NCBI GenBank assembly: GCA_032622095.1
Contig: CP136067.1
Coordinates: 51,751,899 to 51,815,898 of the forward strand
Direction: 5' to 3'
Origin: Siphonodentalium dalli
Lineage: Eukaryota; Mollusca; Scaphopoda; Gadilida; Siphonodentaliidae
DNA: 64,000 nucleotides
Shown: positions 56,635 through 64,000 of the stretch, piece by piece
How positions within the stretch are numbered: the first letter of the stretch is position 1
Layout of the letters: each line of letters begins with the position of its first letter
Position numbers and translations under genes: made by a program
The notes under the pieces: generated by a model
Told to the model about the DNA's origin: nothing
Databases searched by the model: none
Seen by the model: only the letters and a program-made list of their open reading frames with translations

Positions 56635-59060
56635 AATAAACATGAGCTGCCACACACATACAGCAAACCCATTCAGCAGCTACTATAAAATACTATAATC
56701 AACACGATGTCCGAAACGTAAATAAAGTTGTTGTTCACAACCTGCAAATTTCGTGTAGATTCTTAAGTAAATATGGATTTAAGTGTTGAATGGGAAATCT
56801 TAAAGAATGGTTATTGGAAGCTTGGTTTAATGGTCTGGTTGAAGAACTATAGAGTGAACTCAAAAAGCTCTAGACTAACACTTTTCATCAAGGGGGAGAA
56901 TAATCAATAGTGATGGGAGTCTATTGAAAAAGACACTCAAAGGCAAAGCCTTGACACAGTCACTAATTGAATACTTTTAAAGAAGTTTTCCAATTTCACA
57001 TATTGAATGATATATAGATTAGCATATAAGATGTATGCAGCGTATTAGCATCTTAAAGTCACCACCAACTTCTTACCTGTCAAGCATAAAAGGTTGCTTA
57101 TTCCCATATGAGCCACAGGACCACTATTTTGGCAGTGTCAATGACAAGTTGAGACATGCATTATTTATTACTAGTATATTATATCGAACACTGAATTGAA
57201 AAAATATAAGTCTAATCTTGTCACAATTTTTGCCACAAATTTTGAGACCATTTCTCATAGTCAGAATATACACTCTACAGTGATCCCTTGAGAAAGATCA
57301 TGGCAGCATTATTGTGGTATATGATTTTTTGAAAAATCATGGTTAACAAAGATATTTTGACAAAATTATACAAATGTCTTCAACGAAATGTGGAAAACGA
57401 GTTGTTTATCTGCGATCAAAACGTTAGGAATCGACTACCAAAGAAGCCTATGAAGGCATTACCAACAGAATTAAGATTATGAGCTCAAAAGGTTTTTGAC
57501 CAATGTCAAATCAATGGACCTCATGGTCAAATTGGCCAGCTGATTAAATTGGAGCTGCGAAAAATAAATACATGTGTATTCTTTTCGCTTCCTTAATAAG
57601 CACAGTGCAACAATTATAAAGCTGTACTTCCACCCACCCCCAACTACCAAGATATCAACTAGTTGATTCACACTGGACTGTGAAGGACAGCATATTTTCA
57701 CAATCAACCATAGCAGAACATGTGATGGAGAAGTGTTGGTCGGCACAATTTTTCACCACATTGGGAGTATGTTCAGAACTGTGACTTGACGTCATCGGCT
57801 GATTTCCAATATTGCTGTGCCAAATAAACTAATTTTTTCAATAATCGACCGGGGAAGAGTTTTTTTATGTTGTCATTAACCAGTTTGTTAAACAAATTAT
57901 AAGGAAAGTTTCAAGCATAAAGAAAATTTAATTCCCTCCATCAATATAATGATTTTGATGAATAAACTTCAATAAAGTAAAGGAATCTATCTAAAATCAG
58001 ACAACAATTATGCATCAGGGAAAATTCACTCTAATTTATATGTGGACATTTTGGGACATAATTCAACCAATTCTTTCAATTCAATATAGATATTGTGAAG
58101 GATAGAATACATTTAATATGTCAATAAATTGTTTGGAAATATTTAATTTGGCAAAATCCACTTCCAAAACGAGGAAGTTGATTTGGTTGGGAGTAGTGAC
58201 ACGTATGACCTGTTCCACTATTACTGTGAAGTATTGGTTGATTGACCAGGACAGATCCGTCACAGAATTGTGCTGTGCCGAAAGCAAATCAACCAGGCCT
58301 CTGACAAAGCTAGTCCTTTGAATGATAACATTCATGATTCACTGCTCTCCTACAATTGCCCATTGGTGACTTCCTGATTCATCATAGTCCATGTTTCCTT
58401 CGACATAAGCCTGCATGGTGAAATCGCTAGGGATTATACTGGTTTACGTCAAAGTGTGGTTGCCTTATATAGTGGACTTTCAAGTGTAAATCACCCACTC
58501 ATCTAAAATCACAAATGAAGGTAATAACATGTCGAAATTGTGAAAGCAACTGGGTTTATTCCTTAGAAAACATATTTTTTCTAAACTCCACAAGAGTTTG
58601 TCAACAGAAAGTAGTAATTTAATGTGAAAAATATATTTTATCCCAATGTTTACATAATTTCAAAAGAATACAAACACATTTGACCTCGCAAACTTTGTAA
58701 CAGTTCAGGTCTTATCTAGACGTAAACATACAGATTAAATGCGAGTTTACTCCTACATGACACATTCTTGAGTAGTTTAACACATCAGTCAGATTATAAC
58801 ACATCATTATGACCATAAGATACATGTATCTGATAAATACAGTATTTTGTGCAAATTTGTATGATAAAGTTGATTCAAATGGACGAAAAATCCCACCTGG
58901 ATCTTGGCACAACGTCCACTATAAAAGAGTAATACAGCCATACTTTGACGTAAACCAGTATTATCCCTACAGATTTCACAAAACATCAACTACATTCAAT
59001 ATATAACCTAGTCGTCAATGCTGCTTGTAATCAATGTCACCCACTGCGGTCCACTATATC
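56635..59060. other. Non-coding stretch; right part probably minus-strand 3' UTR
   Basis: AT-rich with no supported frame. On the minus strand an AATAAA lies at 58560-58555, about 500 nt after the stop of the exon at 59061, so the right end may be its 3' UTR. Confidence 0.45.
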
Positions 59061-59164
59061 TTAGTCATCATCACTGTCATCACTGTCGTCACCTGCAGCC
59101 TTCTGGTACCCAAATATGGTCTTCTTCTGGTTAGTTTCTTCGTCTTCTTCATAATCTATAACTT
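59061..59164 (-). CDS. Terminal exon of an unidentified nuclear-type protein with acidic tail
   Basis: On the minus strand a strong acceptor, GAGTGTCTTGTCTTTCAG, precedes a 104-nt open exon ending in TAA. Two bases finish a codon from an upstream exon, then VIDYEEDEETNQKKTIFGYQ, KAAGDDSDDSDDD and stop. The composition (acidic clusters, Lys pair, DDSDDSDDD with possible casein kinase 2 sites) is typical of C-termini of nuclear or RNA-processing proteins, but I do not recognise the family. Upstream exons must lie to the right. I checked one candidate donor (GTAAGT at 59300-59295) and its frame carries a stop, so none is assigned inside the window. Codon content is clearly different from the AT-rich surroundings. 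Confidence 0.65.
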
Positions 59165-59382
59165 CTGAAAGACAAGACACTCTCATTTCCCATTGTTTTG
59201 TTTAAATGACCAAACTAGATAACAAATGTAAAAAGGGCTCAATTTGTAAAATATCATGCTGTGTGATGTATTCCCAAATGGGGTACATGTATGGACTTAC
59301 TTCAGCGCAATCAGTCTGTTGTTATTGATTTCGAGCACTCACAATTGAGAGTGTTGGTAAAAGATTCATTTTGAATGTTTTA
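59165..59382. other. Intron start (minus strand), no feature
   Basis: Intronic relative to the exon at 59061-59164. Confidence 0.4.
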
Positions 59383-59475
59383 AACGGACATGGCTCATTC
59401 AAGCTTCCAAATTCTGTCAAGGTAATTTGGAAGGAGGTAAAGATAGGTTGACAAATACAAAAAATATCGATATAC
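59383..59475. repeat. Dispersed repeat X, diverged copy
   Basis: AACGGACATGGCTCATTCAA, AGGTAATTTGGAAGGAGGTA, ATAGGTTGACAAATAC, ATATACCGGCTTCACATG: the inverse of the 33390-33490 text and close to 31502-31600. Confidence 0.7.
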
Positions 59476-59607
59476 CGGCTTCACATGATCTGAACAAGAG
59501 GTGGCATCAGAGATGCTGTGTCTCGTTTTCGGTGCCTTACCGCCGGTGGCTACCGCCAATTGGTGTGCATCAGTATCGGTAGACTAATTAATAGGTAAAA
59601 TCGAAAA

Positions 59608-61035
59608 ATGACTAATTAAGGGCCATAACTCCATCAAATTTTATCGGGCCAGGCTGGTTTTCGAACTCGTCCAGGATATTATTGGAAGACACTTATATAC
59701 CAAATTTTAGTTGAATCGGATGACGTTTGTTGAAGTTATCACGCTAACGAGCTCAAAATTCGTGAAAAATGACTAATTAAGGGCCATAACTCTATCAAAT
59801 TATATCGGACCAGGCCGGTTTTCGAACTCGTCCGAGATATTCTTGGGAGACACCTACATACCAAATTTCAATCAAATCGGATAACGTTTGTTGAAGTTAT
59901 CGCGCTAACAAGCTGAAAATTTGTGAAAAATGACTAATTAATAAAAGGGCCATAACTCTATCAAATTTTCGGACCAGGCCGGTTTTCGAACTCATCCGAG
60001 ATATTCTCGGGAGACACCTATATACCAATTTCAATCAAATCGGATAACGTTTGTTGAAGTTATCGCGCTAACGAACTGAAAATTCAAGAAAAATGACTAA
60101 TTAAGAGCCATAACTCTATCAAATTTTATCGGACCAGGCCGGTTTTCGAAGTCGTCCGAGATATTCTTGGGAGACACCTAAATACCAAATTTCAATCAAA
60201 TCGGATAACGTTTGTTGAAGTTATCGCGCTAACGAGCTGAAAAATGACTAATTAAGGGCCATAACTCTATCAAATTTTATCGGACCAGGCCGGTTTTCGA
60301 AGTCGTCCGAGATATTCTTGGGAGACACCTAAATACCAAATTTCAATCAAATCGGATAACGTTTGTTGAAGTTATCACGCTAACGAGCTCAAAATTCGTG
60401 AAAAATGACTAATTAAGGGCCATAACTCTATCAAATTTTATCGGACCAGGCCAGTTTTCGAACTCATCCGAGATATTCTTGGGAGACACCTATATACCAA
60501 ATTTCAATCAAATCGGATAACGTTTGTTGAAGTTATCGCGCTAACGAGCTGAAAAATGACTAATTAAGGGCCATAACTCTATCAAATTTTATCGGACCAG
60601 GTCGGTTTTCGAACTCGTCCGAGATATTCTTGGGAGACACCTAAATACCAAATTTCAATCAAATCGGATAACGTTTGTTGAAGTTATCGCGCTAACGAGC
60701 TGAAAATTCGTGAAAAATGACTAATTAAGGGCCATAACTCTATCAAATTTTCTCGGACCATGCCGGTTTTCGAATTCATCCGAGATATTCTTGGGAGACA
60801 CCTATATACCAAATTTTAATCAAATCGGATAACGTTTGTTGAAGTTATCGCGCTAACGAGCTGAAAATTCGTGAAAAATGACTAATTAAGGGCCATAACT
60901 CTATCAAATTTTATCGGACCAGGCCGGTTTTCGAACTCATCCGAGATATTCTTGGGAGACACCTATATACCAAATTTCAATCAAATCGGATAACGTTTGT
61001 TGAAGTTATCGCGCTAACGAGCTGAAAATTAAAAG
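59608..61035 (+). repeat. Nine-unit tandem repeat, 145-167 bp, GGGCCATAACTC type
   Basis: GGCCATAACT (or RGCCAT) marks units at 59621, 59782, 59948, 60106, 60257, 60418, 60569, 60729 and 60891, with a tail at 61036. Each carries TATCGGACCAGGCCGGTTTT, CCGAGATATTCTTGGGAGAC, ACCAAATTTCAATCAAATCG and GTTATCGCGCTAACGAGCTG. Length steps come from presence or absence of the AAAATTCGTG spacer before TGACTAATTAAG. Frame-free. Confidence 0.97.
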
Positions 61036-61240
61036 GGCCATAACTCTGTAATAAATGTGCGGACGAACCCGATTTTTTGTCTGCAGCTTACGTGCATGGA
61101 TATGTACTCACACACCAAAATTTTTTAATCCGTCAATAAACGGTTGAGTTATAAGCAAAACACTTCGCCCGCCCGTCCGCCCGCCCGCCCACCATCCCTC
61201 ATCAAACTATAAGTCGAGTTTTGGAAAAAAACTCGACTAA
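61036..61240 (+). repeat. Tail of the tandem repeat with CCGCCCGCC cluster
   Basis: GGGCCATAACTCTGTAATAA, CACACACCAAAATTTTTTAA, GGTTGAGTTATAAGC, then CGCCCGCCCGTCCGCCCGCC and a GTCGAGTTTTGG..AAAACTCGAC hairpin. Confidence 0.8.
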
Positions 61241-61307
61241 AAATACTTCCCATGGTCACAGCCATTTTCCAGCTGTTTCAAATTTTTCGCTCAGAAGTGA
61301 ATCAAAA

Positions 61308-61570
61308 ACCCTTTATTTCTACAGTATAAGGAATAGACGAAACGGAAAGCTCCTTTTTGTTCCATGCCATGCAAATGGCTGCTTTTTGTTTGGGACACAA
61401 ACATCATGTTCAAAGTATTTTTTATGACTTCAATGTGTATTTCTGGGACATATAATGCTCGTAGAAAGGTAGTTTTAGTATTTATCGGCCTACATGTATT
61501 TCTATACTGGGAACAAATTTAAAATTGAATATTATAAGGTGTATTTCGGAGCGCACAAAGTGCTTGAAAC
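61308..61570 (+). repeat. Dispersed repeat Y, copy 3
   Basis: CCCTTTATTTCTACAGTATAA, TTGTTCCATGCCATGCAAAT, GTAGAAAGGTAGTTTTAG, GGTGTATTTCGGAGCGCA; parallel to 6246-6503. Confidence 0.75.
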
Positions 61571-61645
61571 AATGTTAGATTTGTGCAGGGTCCTGTCCAT
61601 TACATTTCTCCACTACACAATGGCCAATACATCATCGGCTCAGCA

Positions 61646-62498
61646 TAGAGCCCGAAGCCGCCATCGCACGCCGCCGCCGCCAGCCATATTGGCCACAAGC
61701 CGCCGCCAGCCATATTATTTCTAACGCCAGCCACATTTAAAAATCTCCGCCGCCGGAATTGTAAAATGGCTGAGCCGTGTGCATGGGCTTATATGTCAAG
61801 CACAACTGTGCTGTGAATCGCAAGAACTAAACCGCATTGCCTAATATGGACACGGCATGGTTGTTATATTATCAGAACACCTGGCCCCTTAATGTGGAAT
61901 AGACTATCCCAATGCATGCTTTCATATAACTGAATGGGCGCATCCATTCGGTATTGAAAGGGTTAAAATATAAATTGTTTATATCGACAACACCCAGTCT
62001 CAGACATCACTGGCATTTGTCAATATATACACATAAGAATAGAAAATAGTTTGAAATATTATATATCATTACTATCAGGTTCATCATTCAATGATGCATG
62101 CATATATCGCAAGATGGCAGTTATGATAGCAGTATGAAGACGACAGAAGTCCCAATGTAACTACTTATACCGATTAGATGGGGAAACTACATAGTATATC
62201 CATGCCAGTCCTTCGTGAATTTTCGCCATAATGGAAAAGCCCAACATCAAAAGATCACGTGTGGTCTGGAATTCTACGGGTTCACCACAAATGCTAAAAA
62301 ACCAGCGTCTATAACCGGTAACAGGGGATTAGGAACATTTCGGAAACGAAAATACGCTAAATGATAACATCTCAGCCGGCTGAGCCGCCATATTTCGTCA
62401 GCCACGAACTTCGTGATTGAGCCGGCTTAGCTAGCTAACCAGCCACGAAAATCGGTTGAGCCAGCCATGAAAACTATTTGTCGTGGCTTCGGGGTCTA
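61646..62498. mobile_element. hAT-like non-autonomous element with perfect 8-bp TSD
   Basis: Starts TAGAGCCCGAAGCCGCCA and ends in the complement of TAGACCCCGAAGCCACGA. GCTCAGCA occurs immediately before (61638-61645) and immediately after (62499-62506). An 8-bp duplication with a TAGAG-type tip fits hAT elements. Subterminal regions are rich in GCCGCCAGCC (left) and GAGCCGGCT/GCCAGCC (right) words. The 853-bp length and lack of a transposase frame make it non-autonomous. Confidence 0.85.
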
Positions 62499-62621
62499 GC
62501 TCAGCACAAAATATAATGACATCATTTAGCCTATTTTTGTTATTGAAAATCTGTCTTTTAACATATCTCAACATTATACCTTATAAATATATAAATCCTT
62601 TTTTTAAAACATCTAACACAA

Positions 62622-62840
62622 GTGAAGGTTTCACCACATTCCATGCTTGGTGGCGCCTGTGTAATCCCTGGTGATGTCAGAGGTTATAGAGAAGAACCTC
62701 AGAAAACAATCAGAAAATAAAAAGCAGAATTTATTTTTGGTCCTGTGACATCACAATTAAATGAGGAGAACACCACTTCATCTCAAAAACTTGTGACATC
62801 ACACAAGTGTCACCAAGCATGAACGGTGAGGAAATCTTCA
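62622..62840. mobile_element. Inverted-repeat element with CATGCTTGGTG arms
   Basis: Left GTGAAGGTTTCACCACATTC, CATGCTTGGTGGCGCCTGTG, TGATGTCAG; right complement GAAGATTTCCTCACCGTTCA, TGCTTGGTGACACTTGTGTG, ATGTCACAAG. Arms of about 55 bp; no clear target duplication. Confidence 0.55.
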
Positions 62841-63099
62841 GCGTTGCCAAACTGGTGTTTCATATATTATAAATAGGATTTGCATATTTCAAAAGAAATA
62901 TTCAGTTGTTACATTTATTAATCAAATTAATTAATTTTATTATCACTGATTCCTATGGAATATGCCCAAATAGAGCATGAAATATATATCGAATAAAAAT
63001 GTCCCCAATGAAGGTGGCAGGTTTGAAGGATTCATGGGTATCAGATCACTATACTACAAACTGTTGGAGGAATTGATTACACCTAAATATGTTGCACAT
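62841..63099. other. AT-rich non-coding stretch
   Basis: No supported feature. Confidence 0.4.
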
Positions 63100-63590
63100 C
63101 TTCAATGTGTCGAGAAAGGGTCAATAACTCTATAATAAAAAACATAAAACATTTCTATGTTGAAAAATGGCAACAATTCCACCAAAATGACTCTGACTGA
63201 ACTAAAAATCGCAGGTTCCCATGAGCACTGGTGCCTGACCGAACTCAAAATCCCAGGTGCGCAGGTTCCCATATGTGCCAAGTTTAAAAAATTTTACTGG
63301 AATATGACGGAATACAGGCCTAGATAAAAGATGCGTACCAGGATGCACGATTCAATGTCAAAAAAGGGCCATAACTCTGCCAAAATTAGTCTGACTGAAC
63401 TCAACATCGCAGGTGTTCAGGTTCCCATGCTGGTTGATATATGTGCCAAGATTTTTTTTAAATTGACCAGAAAATGACAAAACAGACTCAGAAAAAAGTT
63501 CCGAACAGATGGACACACACACAGATGGACGAGGGTCATTAATATACATGTAGTCTTTCAACTATTTGACAGAATGTCGGGGGACAATAA
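63100..63590. repeat. Dispersed mollusc-type repeat, partly duplicated
   Basis: CAGGTTCCCAT occurs three times (about 63212, 63260, 63418) with TGTGCCAAG and TGACTGAACTCAA phrases, echoing 1-240. Confidence 0.65.
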
Positions 63591-63716
63591 TCAATTTATA
63601 ACTATGTGAAATATATAGTCCCGGAGAGAAGGGCAATCAAGAAATTATGATGATAAGTTATATTTTATTCTTTGTTTGGATTGGGTTGTCTTCGGTTGGA
63701 TTGGATATGCGGCTGA

Positions 63717-63870
63717 ACAGGACCCTGGCTCTTACGGACCCTGGCTCATATGGACCCTGGCTCATACAGACCACCAGCTGATACGGATCCTGGCTCATAT
63801 GGACCCTGGCTCATACACACCACCAGCTGATACGGACCCTGGTTCATATGGACCCCGGCACATATGGACC
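63717..63870 (+). repeat. GACCCTGGCTCATA tandem repeat
   Basis: A 16-17-bp word (GGACCCTGGCTCATAYG) is repeated about nine times, with an ACCACCAGCTGATACGGA variant inserted at two regular points, giving a longer period of about 65 bp. Confidence 0.9.
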
Positions 63871-64000
63871 TCAATTAAATATGCAATTTTACTTAAATTT
63901 AACTTTTCTAAACTCATGTTTGAATTTTTACTTTCCGGTTCTAATTTATATTTATTAATTCTAGATATCATTTGGCTTCGTCAGGAGGTTATTGGCTGCA

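Noticed and set aside
59295-59375. Exon upstream of the minus terminal exon, ending at a GTAAGT
   Set aside because: In the phase required by the next exon the frame has a stop directly before the donor.

Overview
The window looks like AT-rich intergenic and intronic DNA from an animal, most likely a mollusc or close lophotrochozoan. It has long non-coding stretches, spliceosomal exon borders (GTGAGT donor, pyrimidine-rich acceptors), an intact endonuclease/reverse-transcriptase LINE, many small inverted-repeat DNA transposons, and tandem repeats built around phrases such as GGGCCATAACTC and runs of GGAC ending in CAGTATACCCCC. I associate those phrases with bivalve and gastropod genomes; that link is from memory, and the species is not determined. 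There is nothing bacterial here, and most open frames are chance or repeat-driven.

Host coding sequence is sparse. Two plus-strand exons, 26057-26226 and 42937-43016, match in splice phase across a 16.7 kb intron and would form the 3' part of a secreted peptide precursor. It has a KR site, a four-cysteine peptide (C-x4-C-x24-C-x5-C), then Asn-Pro-Gly followed by a polybasic site, which predicts an amidated mature peptide of about 40 residues. The exon with the signal peptide was not found. A terminal exon of an unrelated gene lies on the minus strand at 59061-59164 and ends in an acidic DDSDDSDDD tail.

Mobile elements dominate. Left third: a 286-bp near-identical duplication (1859/2953), two dead LINE 3' ends on the minus strand (3352-3663, 4555-5058) with the second nested in a TA-flanked foldback element (4319-5119), a TTA-flanked 743-bp element (5347-6089), and an intact 1045-codon LINE (CDS 6597-9734). 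From 11 to 24 kb: paired-hairpin MITEs, a 23-copy 44-bp minisatellite, mollusc-type tandem repeats, and a 1.9-kb mosaic of TTGCGCTTAAGCGCAA palindromes. From 26 to 43 kb (inside the putative peptide-gene intron): a TA-flanked MITE, a 1.8-kb satellite of mixed 12- and 13-bp units, a 3-kb foldback element with identical terminal tips and a 5-bp target duplication (34142-37121), hairpins and a three-copy dispersed repeat. From 43 to 64 kb: more foldback MITEs, a nine-unit 150-167 bp tandem repeat, and a hAT-like element with a perfect 8-bp target duplication (61646-62498).

The most unusual pattern is a family of eleven ~69-bp hairpins. They occur mostly as inverted pairs inside at least three different transposon backbones with unrelated ends, and ten of the eleven keep the same single T/G arm difference at the same place in the stem. 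All identities were judged by eye; no database search was possible.
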